From the NCBI GenBank assembly GCA_030681795.1, contig JAUXRG010000081.1, positions 1 through 64,000 on the forward strand: a stretch of 64,000 nucleotides of DNA. The letters are read 5' to 3'. Position numbers and translations under genes: made by a program. Of the stretch, positions 8,798 to 19,014 are shown piece by piece; positions within the stretch are counted from its first letter, which is position 1, and every line of letters starts with the position of its first letter. Source of the stretch: Rubrivivax sp. GTDB taxonomy: Bacteria; Pseudomonadota; Gammaproteobacteria; Burkholderiales; Burkholderiaceae_C. The notes beneath the pieces are model-generated. The model did not search any database, had not been told where the DNA came from, and saw only the letters and a program-made list of their open reading frames with translations.

Positions 8798-9319
8798 ATG
8801 AATCAGACTCCCGAACACACCCCGGACCCCACCGAAGTCCCGCTCGACCTCGTCGGCATGGTGCCGCTGGAGAGCCAGTTGTCCGACCTGCAGGTCCGGC
8901 ATGCGGAAGTCTCCGATGCCTACCTTCGCGCCAAGGCCGAGGCCGAGAACACCCGGCGTCGCGCCGAGGAGGACATCTCCAAGGCCCGCAAATTCGCCAT
9001 CGACGCCTTTGCCGAGAGTCTGCTTCCCGTGAAGGACAGCCTGGAGGCGGCCATCGCCATCCCGGCCGCCACGCCCGAGCAACTGCTGGAGGGAGTGCAT
9101 GCCACGCTGCGGCAGTTGTCGCAGGCGCTGGAGCGCAACAAGGTGCTGCCCATCGCCCCGCCGGCGGGCACGAAATTCGACCCCCACCAACATCAGGCCA
9201 TCAGCGTGGTGCCGGCAGACCAGGAAGCCAATACCGTGGTCATGGTGCTGCAGAAGGGCTACCTCATCGCCGATCGCGTGCTGCGCCCGGCCCTGGTGAC
9301 GGTGGCCGCGCCCAAATAG
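8798..9319 (+). CDS. grpE: Nucleotide exchange factor GrpE
   Basis: A 173-residue co-chaperone that releases ADP from DnaK. It has a charged N-terminal tail, a long coiled-coil helix (about residues 27-65, [18 protein letters not shown]) and a C-terminal beta domain with the conserved FDPHQHQAI and [11 protein letters not shown] motifs. The ATG at 8798 gives the usual N terminus; an in-frame ATG at 8777 (MKLFFTA) has a better Shine-Dalgarno (AGGTG) but coincides with the predicted heat-shock transcription start, so the start is uncertain by seven codons. It leads the grpE-dnaK-dnaJ cluster. Confidence 0.92.
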   Translation: MNQTPEHTPDPTEVPLDLVGMVPLESQLSDLQVRHAEVSDAYLRAKAEAENTRRRAEEDISKARKFAIDAFAESLLPVKDSLEAAIAIPAATPEQLLEGVHATLRQLSQALERNKVLPIAPPAGTKFDPHQHQAISVVPADQEANTVVMVLQKGYLIADRVLRPALVTVAAPK

Positions 9320-9340
9320 CGCTGTTCCCGGGCCGCGGCC

Positions 9341-9368
9341 CTTGAAAGCCAGCCGCTCAGCCGCAAGT
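9341..9368 (+). promoter_or_regulatory. Candidate sigma32 promoter of dnaK
   Basis: CTTGAAA at 9341-9347 is followed after 13 nt by CCGCAAGT at 9361-9368, which resembles CCCCATnT at about five positions. The spacing equals that of the element before grpE. Confidence 0.6.
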
Positions 9369-9406
9369 CAAAAACAACCAATCCCACTCCACAGGAGCCA
9401 GACCAG

Positions 9407-11350
<1,944 letters not shown>

Positions 11351-11356
11351 CACCCA

Positions 11357-11380
11357 GGGCAACCCGTGCACGGGTTGCCC
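11357..11380 (+). other. 24-bp palindrome between dnaK and dnaJ
   Basis: A perfect inverted repeat forms a 10-bp stem, GGGCAACCCG/CGGGTTGCCC, with a TGCA loop, starting 7 bp after the dnaK stop. There is no T tract. It may act as an mRNA-stabilising 3' structure or a partial terminator that keeps DnaJ below DnaK. Confidence 0.6.
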
Positions 11381-11463
11381 GCCCACCTCGCCGCGCTCGG
11401 GCTTGCAGGCTGGTGCCTGACGCCCGGCGCGGCGGTTCTGTTTACCAGCCCCAGTGAGTTTTC

Positions 11464-12615
11464 ATGGCCAAGCGCGACTTTTACGAGATCCTCGGCGTTC
11501 CCAAGAACGCCCCCGAGGAGGACATCAAGAAGGCCTATCGCAAGCTGGCCATGAAGCACCACCCTGACCGCAACCAGGGTGACGACGCCAAGAAATCGGA
11601 AGAGAAGTTCAAGGAGGCCAAGCAAGCCTACGAGATGCTCTCCGACCCGCAAAAGCGCGCGGCCTACGACCAGTACGGGCACGCCGGGGTCGACCCCAAT
11701 ATGGGCGGCCGCGGCGGCCCGGGGGCCGAGGGCTTCGGCGGCTTCGCCGAAGCCTTCGGCGACATCTTCGGCGACATCTTCGGCGGTGCCGGCGGCGCGG
11801 GCGCTCGGCGAGGCGGCGGCGGGCAGCAGGTCTACCGCGGCGGCGATCTCAGCTACGCGATGGAGATCTCGCTCGAGGAAGCCGCCTTCGGCAAGGAAAC
11901 GCAGATCCGCGTGCCGAGCTGGGAAACCTGCGACACCTGCAAGGGCAGCGGTGCCAAACCCGGCACGAGTGCCAAGACCTGCCCCAGCTGCAACGGCGCG
12001 GGCACCGTGCATCTGCGCCAGGGGTTCTTCAGCATCCAGCAGACCTGCCCGCATTGCCACGGCAGCGGCAAGATCATTCCCGAGCCCTGCATCACCTGTG
12101 GCGGCGCCGGCAAGCTGAAGAAGCAGAAGACGCTGGAAGTGAAGATCCCTGCCGGCATCGCCGAAGGCATGCGCATCCGCTCGGCCGGCAACGGCGAGCC
12201 GGGCACCAACGGCGGGCCTTCGGGCGACCTCTATATCGAAATCCGCGTCAAGCAGCACGAGATCTTCGAGCGCGACGGCGACGACCTGCACTGCACCGTG
12301 CCCGTGGGCCTGACGACGGCCGCGTTGGGCGGCACCATCGAGGTGCCCACGCTAGGCAACAAGGCCGAGATCGAACTGCCCGAGGGCACCCAGCACGGCA
12401 AGACCTTCCGCCTGCGCGGCAAGGGCATCAAGGGGCTGCGCTCGAGCTATCCGGGCGACCTGTACTGCCACGTCTCGGTGGAGACGCCGGTGAAGCTCAC
12501 CGAGCCCCAGCGCAAGCTGCTCAAGGAGCTCGACGAGTCGTTCCGCAATTCGGGCGACCGCCATTCGCCCAACGCCAAGAGTTGGACCGACAAGGTCAAG
12601 GATTTGTTCAAGTAG
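11464..12615 (+). CDS. dnaJ: Chaperone DnaJ (Hsp40)
   Basis: A 383-residue type I J protein that delivers substrates to DnaK and stimulates its ATPase. The J domain covers residues 4-70 with the HPD tripeptide at 33-35. A Gly/Phe-rich segment follows (about 75-125), then the zinc domain with all four CxxCxGxG repeats ([32 protein letters not shown]), and C-terminal substrate-binding domains. It lies 113 bp after dnaK and converges on dnaB. Confidence 0.98.
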   Translation: MAKRDFYEILGVPKNAPEEDIKKAYRKLAMKHHPDRNQGDDAKKSEEKFKEAKQAYEMLSDPQKRAAYDQYGHAGVDPNMGGRGGPGAEGFGGFAEAFGDIFGDIFGGAGGAGARRGGGGQQVYRGGDLSYAMEISLEEAAFGKETQIRVPSWETCDTCKGSGAKPGTSAKTCPSCNGAGTVHLRQGFFSIQQTCPHCHGSGKIIPEPCITCGGAGKLKKQKTLEVKIPAGIAEGMRIRSAGNGEPGTNGGPSGDLYIEIRVKQHEIFERDGDDLHCTVPVGLTTAALGGTIEVPTLGNKAEIELPEGTQHGKTFRLRGKGIKGLRSSYPGDLYCHVSVETPVKLTEPQRKLLKELDESFRNSGDRHSPNAKSWTDKVKDLFK

Positions 12616-12723
12616 CCGGCGCCCACGGCCGGTGGCGCGGCGCCCCAAGGAGCGAATCGCCTGCGGCGCCAAGGGCCGCGCCGGAGGCAGACTGGCCTGC
12701 CCCCGGGCCGTGGGCTCGGGTCG

Positions 12724-14127
12724 TCAATACTCGCCGGAGCCGCCAGGCGCCAGGTTGTCGAAGCGCGTCAAGGGCTTGAGGAAGGTGAGCTTGACCGTGC
12801 CCACGGGCCCGTTGCGCTGCTTGCCGATCACGATTTCCGAGACGCCAGGCTCCTTGCTGTCCTTGTTGTAGTAGTCGTCGCGGTAGATGAACATGATGAT
12901 GTCGGCGTCCTGCTCGATGGCGCCCGATTCGCGCAGGTCGCTCATCATCGGCCGCTTGTCGTTGCGGCTCTCGACGCTGCGATTGAGCTGCGAGAGCGCG
13001 ATCACCGGGCACTGCAGCTCCTTGGCCAGCGCCTTCAGGCCGCGCGAGATTTCGCCGAGCTCGGTGGCCCGGTTCTCGTCGCTGCCGCTGGAGCCGCTCA
13101 TGAGTTGCAGGTAATCGATGACGATCAGGCCCAGGGTGCCGAACTGCCGCGCCATGCGACGCGCGCGCGCCCGCAGCTCGGAACTCGTCAGCGCCGCGGT
13201 CTCATCGATGTAGAGCTGCACCTGGCCCAGACGCTCCACCGCATCGGTCAGGCGCTCCCATTCGCCGCTGTCCAGCCGGCCCGTGCGCAGGCGCTGCTGG
13301 TCGATGCGGCCCAGCGATCCGACCAGTCGCAACGCCAGTTGCGAGGCGCCCATTTCCATCGAGAACACCAGCACCGGCAGACCTTCCTGCACCGCGACGT
13401 GTTCGGCAATATTCAGCGCGAATGCGGTCTTGCCCATCGACGGGCGCGCCGCCAGCACGATGAGGTCGCCCTTCTGCAGGCCGGCAGTCATACGGTCGAG
13501 GTCGTAGAAGCCGGTGCGCACGCCAGTCACTTCCTCGGCGCCGTTGTCGTGCAGTTCCTGCACGCGGTCGATCAATGAAACGACCAGCTTGTCGATGCCC
13601 TGGAAGCCCTGCTTCTGGCGCGAACCTTCCTCGCCGATCTGGAAGATCTTGCTCTCGGCCTCGTCGAGCACGGTGCTCACGGCACGGCCATGGGGATTGA
13701 AGGCGCTGGTGGCGATGTCGTCGCTGGCCGCGATGAGCTTGCGCAGGATGGAGCGCTCGCGAACGATCTCCGCGTAGCGTCGCATATTGGCCGCGCTGGG
13801 CACGCTTTGCGCCAAGGCGTTGAGGTAGGCCAGGCCGCCGCAGTCCTGCGCCTTGCCCAAGCCTTGCAGTTGCTCGAAGACCGTGATGACGTCGGCCGGC
13901 TTGTTGCCCGCGACGAGTGCGCCTATGGCGGCGTAGATCAGGCGGTGCTCGTAGCGGTAGAAATCGCTGTCGGTGAGCAGGTCGCCGGCGCGGTCCCAGG
14001 CCAGGTTGTCCAGCAGCAGCCCGCCCAGCACGCTCTGCTCGGCCTCCACCGAGTGCGGCGGCACACGCAGGCGCGAAACCTCGTCATCGTGCGGGGCGGC
14101 ATCGCGGGCGTCGAAGATCGCTGACAT
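12724..14127 (-). CDS. dnaB: Replicative DNA helicase DnaB
   Basis: A 467-residue hexameric 5'-3' helicase of the replication fork. The N-terminal domain (about 20-120) contains PPHSVEAEQSVLGG. The RecA-like C-terminal domain has Walker A (ARPSMGKTA), Walker B (LIVIDYLQLM), the arginine finger region and the SDLRESGAIEQDAD motif. No intein is present, although dnaB is a common intein site. It follows the rplI terminator and is probably transcribed from its own promoter; it converges on dnaJ. Confidence 0.98.
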   Translation of the reverse strand: MSAIFDARDAAPHDDEVSRLRVPPHSVEAEQSVLGGLLLDNLAWDRAGDLLTDSDFYRYEHRLIYAAIGALVAGNKPADVITVFEQLQGLGKAQDCGGLAYLNALAQSVPSAANMRRYAEIVRERSILRKLIAASDDIATSAFNPHGRAVSTVLDEAESKIFQIGEEGSRQKQGFQGIDKLVVSLIDRVQELHDNGAEEVTGVRTGFYDLDRMTAGLQKGDLIVLAARPSMGKTAFALNIAEHVAVQEGLPVLVFSMEMGASQLALRLVGSLGRIDQQRLRTGRLDSGEWERLTDAVERLGQVQLYIDETAALTSSELRARARRMARQFGTLGLIVIDYLQLMSGSSGSDENRATELGEISRGLKALAKELQCPVIALSQLNRSVESRNDKRPMMSDLRESGAIEQDADIIMFIYRDDYYNKDSKEPGVSEIVIGKQRNGPVGTVKLTFLKPLTRFDNLAPGGSGEY

Positions 14128-14201
14128 GGTCTTGTGCGTGGGCCCAAGGGTGTGGGCAAGTCTGTGGATCGGCGGTGGGCGGCGCGGGATAACCGCGGGC
14201 C

Positions 14202-14237
14202 TGCAAAACGCCGAAGGCCGGCAAAGCCGGCCTTCGG
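14202..14237 (-). terminator. Intrinsic terminator of the rpsF-priB-rpsR-rplI operon
   Basis: A perfect 12-bp stem, CCGAAGGCCGGC/GCCGGCCTTCGG with a 3-nt loop at 14211-14237, is followed on the minus strand by CGTTTTGC. It lies 25 bp after the rplI stop and separates that operon from dnaB. Confidence 0.85.
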
Positions 14238-14262
14238 GGCAACGCTGTCAGCTTACGCTGGT

Positions 14263-14715
14263 TCAGTCGGTTTGTGCAACCACCTGGACCGTCACTTCAG
14301 CCACCACGTCGGAGTGCGGGGCCACCGACACCGGGTGCTCACCCACGGTCTTGAGCGGGCCGTTGGGCAGACGCACTTGCGACTTCTGCACCTCCAGGCC
14401 CATCTTGCTCAACGCCTGGGCGATGTCGGCATTGGTGACCGAGCCGAACAAGCGGCCGTCGACACCGGCCTTCTGCGCGATGCGCACCGTCTTGCCGGCG
14501 AGCTGCTCACCCAGGGTCTGGGCGGAAACCAGCTTGGCCGAAGCGGCCTGTTCGAGTTCAGCACGGCGGCCTTCGAATTCCTTGATCGCGGCCTCGGTGG
14601 CGCGGCGCGCCTGCTTGGTCGGAATCAGGAAGTTGCGGGCGTAGCCTGGCTTGACATTGACGACGTCGCCCAGATTGCCGAGCTTGCCGACTTTTTCCAG
14701 AAGAATGATTTGCAT
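14263..14715 (-). CDS. rplI: 50S ribosomal protein L9
   Basis: 150 residues, the usual length. The N-terminal domain starts [19 protein letters not shown] with the [13 protein letters not shown] signature, then a long connecting helix (about 41-75) and a C-terminal rRNA-binding domain ([16 protein letters not shown]). L9 extends from the base of the L1 stalk and affects reading-frame maintenance. It is last in the rpsF-priB-rpsR-rplI operon. Confidence 0.98.
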   Translation of the reverse strand: MQIILLEKVGKLGNLGDVVNVKPGYARNFLIPTKQARRATEAAIKEFEGRRAELEQAASAKLVSAQTLGEQLAGKTVRIAQKAGVDGRLFGSVTNADIAQALSKMGLEVQKSQVRLPNGPLKTVGEHPVSVAPHSDVVAEVTVQVVAQTD

Positions 14716-14727
14716 GGCGAGTCTCCC

Positions 14728-15018
14728 TTACACCTTGTGCTGGTCGGAGTACGGCAGCAGCGCCAGGAAGCGGGCACGCTTGATGGCCGTGGTGAGCTGG
14801 CGCTGGTAGAACGCGCGCGTGCCGGTCAGGCGAGCCGGCGTGATCTTGCCGTTTTCACCGACGAAATCGCGCAGCACGTCGATCTCCTTGTAGTCGATCG
14901 ACTCGACCTTGGCGACGGTGAAGCGGCAGAAACGCTTGCGGCGGAACAGCAACGATTGGTTGTTGCGCTTGGGGCGCTTGTCCTTGGAGAAACGACCTTT
15001 ACCACGTGGCGGGGGCAT
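14728..15018 (-). CDS. rpsR: 30S ribosomal protein S18
   Basis: 96 residues, with the conserved core [20 protein letters not shown] and the C-terminal [10 protein letters not shown] motif. S18 forms a heterodimer with S6 on the 30S platform. The N-terminal 20 residues are a basic extension common in betaproteobacteria. It lies 12 bp upstream of rplI. Confidence 0.98.
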   Translation of the reverse strand: MPPPRGKGRFSKDKRPKRNNQSLLFRRKRFCRFTVAKVESIDYKEIDVLRDFVGENGKITPARLTGTRAFYQRQLTTAIKRARFLALLPYSDQHKV

Positions 15019-15060
15019 AGAAGACTCCTACTGAAAACTCTTGATCCGGATGGGTCTCGA

Positions 15061-15351
15061 TCAGGCGTCGGGCTCGACCGAGGTGATGTGGAACAGCAGA
15101 CCACGACCGTTGCGCGCACTGGCCATGAAACCGGCCAGCACCAGCGCCGCACCCAGCTCCAGCGACAGCAGCGAACGCGTCACCGCCCCGATGGCCACCG
15201 CCCGGATCTCCATGGAGACCTTGCGGGGCTGGCCGTCTTCGCTGACCTCGGACTCGTGCTTCAGGCTCAAGTCCAGGGCCGGCAGGCCGGCCGGGGTGTA
15301 GCGCATCGCCGCCCGCTGCACCAGCGTGGCCGAGAGAACCAGGCGGTTCAT
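15061..15351 (-). CDS. priB: Primosomal replication protein N, PriB
   Basis: A 96-residue single OB-fold protein (NRLVLSATLVQRAAMRYTPAG... GFMASARNGRGLLFHIT) that helps PriA restart stalled forks by binding single-stranded DNA. Its place between rpsF and rpsR matches E. coli and most betaproteobacteria and confirms the assignment. The gene lies 34 bp after rpsF and 42 bp before rpsR. Confidence 0.93.
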   Translation of the reverse strand: MNRLVLSATLVQRAAMRYTPAGLPALDLSLKHESEVSEDGQPRKVSMEIRAVAIGAVTRSLLSLELGAALVLAGFMASARNGRGLLFHITSVEPDA

Positions 15352-15385
15352 CGCGGCGCGCCAGTGGCCGGTGCGGCCGCTCGCG

Positions 15386-15748
15386 TCAGGCCGACGCCTC
15401 CTGCCGCTCCTTGCGGGCCTCTTCGCGTTCGACAGCCTTCATCATGATCGAAGGCGTGATCTCGGCCTTGGGCTTGGCCACCGTCAGGTGGCGCAGCACG
15501 GCATCGTTGAAGCGGAAGCCCGTTTCGAGTTCGGTCAGCGTTTCATTGCCGCACTCGATGTTCAGGCACAGGTAATGGGCTTTCACCAGCTTCTGGATCA
15601 TGTAGGCCAGCTGACGCCGACCCCAGTCCTCCACCCGGTGGACCTTGCCGCCGGCAGCGGTCACCAAGCCCTTGTAGCGCTCCAGCATGGCCGGAACCTG
15701 TTCGCTTTGATCCGGATGGATCAGCAGAACGATCTCATAGTGACGCAT
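15386..15748 (-). CDS. rpsF: 30S ribosomal protein S6
   Basis: 120 residues. The start at 15748 ([17 protein letters not shown]) has AAGGAG upstream and matches the family N terminus, although the frame is open far upstream. Conserved features include [12 protein letters not shown] and [11 protein letters not shown]6 pairs with S18 on the 30S subunit; many bacteria autoregulate this operon by S6:S18 binding to the leader. First gene of rpsF-priB-rpsR-rplI. Confidence 0.98.
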   Translation of the reverse strand: MRHYEIVLLIHPDQSEQVPAMLERYKGLVTAAGGKVHRVEDWGRRQLAYMIQKLVKAHYLCLNIECGNETLTELETGFRFNDAVLRHLTVAKPKAEITPSIMMKAVEREEARKERQEASA

Positions 15749-15875
15749 GAATACTCCTTGTGGATTCCGGCCGCATGGACTGCGGTCAGGACCGCAAACC
15801 CAAGGACTCGGGGTTGGAAGCCGCCCCGATGCGTCAACATGACGGGTGCGGCAAGGAAAGCTGAAAATTATAGCA
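15749..15875 (-). promoter_or_regulatory. Extended -10 promoter and leader of rpsF operon
   Basis: On the minus strand a perfect TATAAT (15872-15867) is preceded by TGC, giving an extended -10 element; no good -35 is seen. Transcription should begin near 15860 and give a leader of about 110 nt. The leader contains a 6-bp hairpin, TGCGGT-CCTG-ACCGCA, at 15781-15796, a possible part of an S6:S18 autoregulatory site. Regulatory function is inference. Confidence 0.65.
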
Positions 15876-15882
15876 CTTCTAC

Positions 15883-18003
15883 CTATGCCACCCTGCGCTC
15901 GGCGGCACTCGGGAATCGCATGCGATCCATCAGTGCGAGCTGCTCCGGCCCCGGTGGCCGTGTCAGCAGGCTTATCCCGGCCATCACCGCCAACCCCACG
16001 GGCACGCCGAACACACCTGCCGCGATGGCGTCCACACCGAACCACTGGGTCTGGCTCAGCGGCCATGGCACACCCAGGACCGAGCGCACCAGCGGCAAGT
16101 TCAAGGCCATGTAGTAGCCACAGACACCCAGCCCCGCGAGCATGCCGGCCACCGCCCCCTTGCCGTTGGCACGGCGCCAGAAGATGCCCAGCACCAGCGC
16201 CGGGAAGAACGCTGCGGCGGCCAGCGAGAAGGCGGCCGAGACGAACTGCAGGATGTCGGTGATCTTCAGCGCCGCAATCAGCGCGGCCACCAGGGCAACG
16301 GCCATCACCAAGACCTTGGAAGCGATGACACGCCCGGCCGCCGTGGCCTGAGGGTTGACGATGCGAAAGTAGATGTCGTGCGAGAGCGCGTTGGCGATGG
16401 TCAGCAGCAGGCCGTCGGCGGTGGACAGGGCCGCCGCCAGGCCACCGGCAGCCACCAGGCAGGTCACCCAGTAGGGCAGCCCGCCGATTTCCGGCGCGGC
16501 CAGCACGATCACATCGCCGCCCATGAACAGCTCGCCGAGCTGCAGAATGCCGTCGCCGTTGATGTCGCGCACCGACACGAGCGAGGAGTCCAGCCGCGTC
16601 CAGCGGCTCACCCATTGCGGCAGGTGGTCGAAGGGCATGCCCACGACATGCTGCAGCACCTCGTGCTTGACGAGCACCGCCAGCACGGGTGCGGCGAGGT
16701 ACAGCAGCATGATGAAGAACAGCGACCAGGCCACGGAGCGTCGCGCTTGGGCCGGCGAAGGCGTGGTGTAGTAGCGCGTCAGCACATGCGGCATGGCCGC
16801 GGTGCCCATCATCAGGCACAGCATCAGCGCGATGAAGTTGATGCGCGCCGTCTCGAAGCGCTGGCGGGCCGCGTCATCGCCGCCGGGGTCGCCCGTGGCA
16901 AAAGGCAGCGCTTGCGGCGGCATCCCAGCCAAGGGCTGGGCATGCGCCAGCGCAGCATCGCGCTCGCGTTGGTAGAACTGCCGGGCCTGCGCCTCGGTGC
17001 GCGGCCGCTGTGCATGCTCTCGCTCGGCTCGCTGGATGCGCACCAGCGCTGCATCTTCGGCGCGCAGCGCGGCGATGCGCTGGGTCTGCGCCTTTTCGTC
17101 GGCGCTCATGGCGCTGCGCACGTCCTGCAGCTTGCGTTCGGCCTCGGACGCCATCACGCGCAGGCGCACGATGACTTCGAGTTCGGCGGGGTCGTTCGCC
17201 AGTTCACGCTCGCGCTGCGCGATCTGCGCGAGCTGGGTGCCGTACGACATCAGCGGCAGCACACTGCCCGTCTGCTTGGCCGACAGCCATACCAGCGGCA
17301 CGAGGTAGGCCACGATGAGCACGATGTACTGAGCCACCTGCGTCCAGGTCACGGCGCGCATGCCGCCCAGGAACGAACAGACCAACACGCCCCCCAGGCC
17401 CACGAAAATGCCCATCTCGAAGCTGAAGCCGGTCAGGTGTGAGGTGATCAGACCCACGCCGTAGATCTGCACGACGACATACACGAACGACACGCCCACG
17501 GCCGCACCGGCACCGATCAGTCGGGGCAGGCGGCCGCCGTACCTGGCGCCGAGAAAGTCGGGCACCGTATATCCGCCGAAGCGGCGCAGGTAGGGCGCGA
17601 GCAGCAGCGCGACCAGGCAGTAGCCCCCTGTCCAACCGAGGATGTAGGCCAGGCCAGCGAACCCCTGCAGGTACAGCACACCGGCCGTGCCGATGAAGGA
17701 AGCCGCCGACATCCAGTCGGCCGCGGTCGCCAGCCCGTTGTACACGGCCGGCACGCGTCGGCCTGCGACGAAGTACTCGACCTCGTTGGAGGTCCGGCTC
17801 AGGAAACCGATGCCGGCATAGACGGCGACGGTCACCACGAGGAATGAAACGCCGATCCAGCTGCGCGGCAGGCCGAACCGCTCTGCCAGGGCCATGGTGC
17901 CGATGAGTGCAACGAACACCAGCGTGAACCAGGCATAGCGCCGCGCGAGCCAGGCGCTCAGACTTCTTTTGGACCCCGGGACGACGACGCCGGGCACCGT
18001 CAC
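15883..18003 (-). CDS. Sodium:solute symporter with helical insertion (copy 1)
   Basis: A 706-residue member of the SSS family, closest in pattern to ActP-like and VC_2705-type carriers that take up acetate or other short carboxylates with Na+. Core motifs include [23 protein letters not shown] (first core helices), [15 protein letters not shown] and [22 protein letters not shown]. It is about 150 residues longer than E. coli ActP. Much of the excess is a charged, largely helical insertion at about residues 275-385, rich in Ala, Arg and Glu, between two membrane segments. Residues 480-491 ([12 protein letters not shown]) match an EF-hand calcium loop. The GTG start overlaps the DUF4212 stop (GTGA). 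Substrate is not determined. Confidence 0.88.
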   Translation of the reverse strand: MTVPGVVVPGSKRSLSAWLARRYAWFTLVFVALIGTMALAERFGLPRSWIGVSFLVVTVAVYAGIGFLSRTSNEVEYFVAGRRVPAVYNGLATAADWMSAASFIGTAGVLYLQGFAGLAYILGWTGGYCLVALLLAPYLRRFGGYTVPDFLGARYGGRLPRLIGAGAAVGVSFVYVVVQIYGVGLITSHLTGFSFEMGIFVGLGGVLVCSFLGGMRAVTWTQVAQYIVLIVAYLVPLVWLSAKQTGSVLPLMSYGTQLAQIAQRERELANDPAELEVIVRLRVMASEAERKLQDVRSAMSADEKAQTQRIAALRAEDAALVRIQRAEREHAQRPRTEAQARQFYQRERDAALAHAQPLAGMPPQALPFATGDPGGDDAARQRFETARINFIALMLCLMMGTAAMPHVLTRYYTTPSPAQARRSVAWSLFFIMLLYLAAPVLAVLVKHEVLQHVVGMPFDHLPQWVSRWTRLDSSLVSVRDINGDGILQLGELFMGGDVIVLAAPEIGGLPYWVTCLVAAGGLAAALSTADGLLLTIANALSHDIYFRIVNPQATAAGRVIASKVLVMAVALVAALIAALKITDILQFVSAAFSLAAAAFFPALVLGIFWRRANGKGAVAGMLAGLGVCGYYMALNLPLVRSVLGVPWPLSQTQWFGVDAIAAGVFGVPVGLAVMAGISLLTRPPGPEQLALMDRMRFPSAAERRVA

Positions 18004-18287
18004 GCGGACTCCGCGTCAGGCTTCGGATCCTCGGCGTTCACGGCCTCGAGGTAGCGTGCCTCCAGCCTCTCCATGACCACCACGTACACGACGATGACGG
18101 CCAGGAACAGCAGCATCGCGCCCTGCGCGGCCAGCCAATGGCCCGCCGGGAACCCGAATACCTGAACGTGGTCGAGTTCGCGAGCGAACCACGGCACGGC
18201 CAGGCTGACCGAAAGCCACGCCGCGAGCAGCCACAGCGTCAGCCGCTTGGTTCGGGACCAGAACACGTGCCGGGCGTCGTCGGGCAT
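18000..18287 (-). CDS. DUF4212 symporter small subunit (copy 1)
   Basis: A 95-residue protein with two membrane segments (about residues 16-35 and 50-71) and a charged C terminus. It belongs to the DUF4212 family, found as a small partner encoded immediately before VC_2705-type symporters. Motif positions WFARELD and FPAGHWLAAQGAML align with copy 2 at 23204-23461. A 4-bp overlap with the symporter implies translational coupling and probably a complex. Confidence 0.85.
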   Translation of the reverse strand: MPDDARHVFWSRTKRLTLWLLAAWLSVSLAVPWFARELDHVQVFGFPAGHWLAAQGAMLLFLAVIVVYVVVMERLEARYLEAVNAEDPKPDAESA

Positions 18288-18339
18288 GGTGAAAATTCTC
18301 CCTCAGGTCCTGCGCGCGATGCCGACTCGCCCGTGGGCT

Positions 18340-18999
18340 TCAGCCTTGCACCCAGCGCCGCTGCGCGGCCAGCGAGGCCACCGCCCGGAAGCCGGGCCGC
18401 GGAAGCTCGGCACGCAAGGCCGGCCACAGCTTGAGCAACAGCTCGGCGGTGGCCAGGGTGTCGGCTGCAGCCTGATGACGCACGGCGCACTGGATGCCAA
18501 ACTGCGCCATCCACTCGTCGAGTGAGCGCGCGGACGCGCGCGGCTCGAGCACGGCGGCCAGCGGCTCCAGGTCCAGCCATCGATTTCGAAGCACCCACCC
18601 GAATTCCCTTCGAAAGGCGCGATCGATCAACGTGCGGTCGAACGCGGCATGGAAGGCGATCAGCGGCGAGTCACCGACAAAATCGGCGAAGGCCTGCAGC
18701 GCCGCACGGCGCACCATGCCTGCGCGCTGCGCACCGATACCGATGCCATGCAAGAGGATGTTGGCCTTGTCGGTGGCCGACGCTTCCTGTGCCTGGCGCA
18801 GCACGACCTCAAAACTGTCACCCAATTCGATCAGCGCGCGCTGCGGCCCGGCGCGCACGCCAATCGCGGCGATGGCCAGCAGGCGGTCACGATGGGGATC
18901 GAGCCCACTGGACTCGACATCGAGCACCACCCAGCGGTCATCGTCTCGCGCAGCCGCCGGCCCGAGCCATTTTCGAAACGTGTCGATCAGTGCAGCCAT
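18340..18999 (-). CDS. DEDDh 3'-5' exonuclease (DnaQ-like)
   Basis: A 219-residue exonuclease of the DnaQ/RNase T superfamily. All four catalytic acids and the general base are visible: Asp and Glu in VVLDVESSGLDP, Asp in IAFHAAFDRTLI, and His and the last Asp in VRHQAAADTLATAEL. It lacks the C-terminal segment that binds DNA polymerase alpha, so it is not the replicative epsilon subunit. It lies 15 bp after the CBS/nucleotidyltransferase gene and 52 bp before DUF4212. This pairing beside symporters recurs in other proteobacteria, but its substrate is unknown. Confidence 0.85.
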   Translation of the reverse strand: MAALIDTFRKWLGPAAARDDDRWVVLDVESSGLDPHRDRLLAIAAIGVRAGPQRALIELGDSFEVVLRQAQEASATDKANILLHGIGIGAQRAGMVRRAALQAFADFVGDSPLIAFHAAFDRTLIDRAFRREFGWVLRNRWLDLEPLAAVLEPRASARSLDEWMAQFGIQCAVRHQAAADTLATAELLLKLWPALRAELPRPGFRAVASLAAQRRWVQG

Positions 19000-19014
19000 T
19001 CCGAAGTCGCCTGG

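Noticed and set aside
13000..14127. Possible intein in dnaB
   Set aside because: The protein is 467 residues with uninterrupted Walker A and B regions; no splicing motifs or extra length.
18340..18999. Replicative DNA polymerase III epsilon subunit
   Set aside because: The C-terminal polymerase-binding segment is missing and the neighbours are transport genes, not rnhA, which commonly flanks dnaQ.
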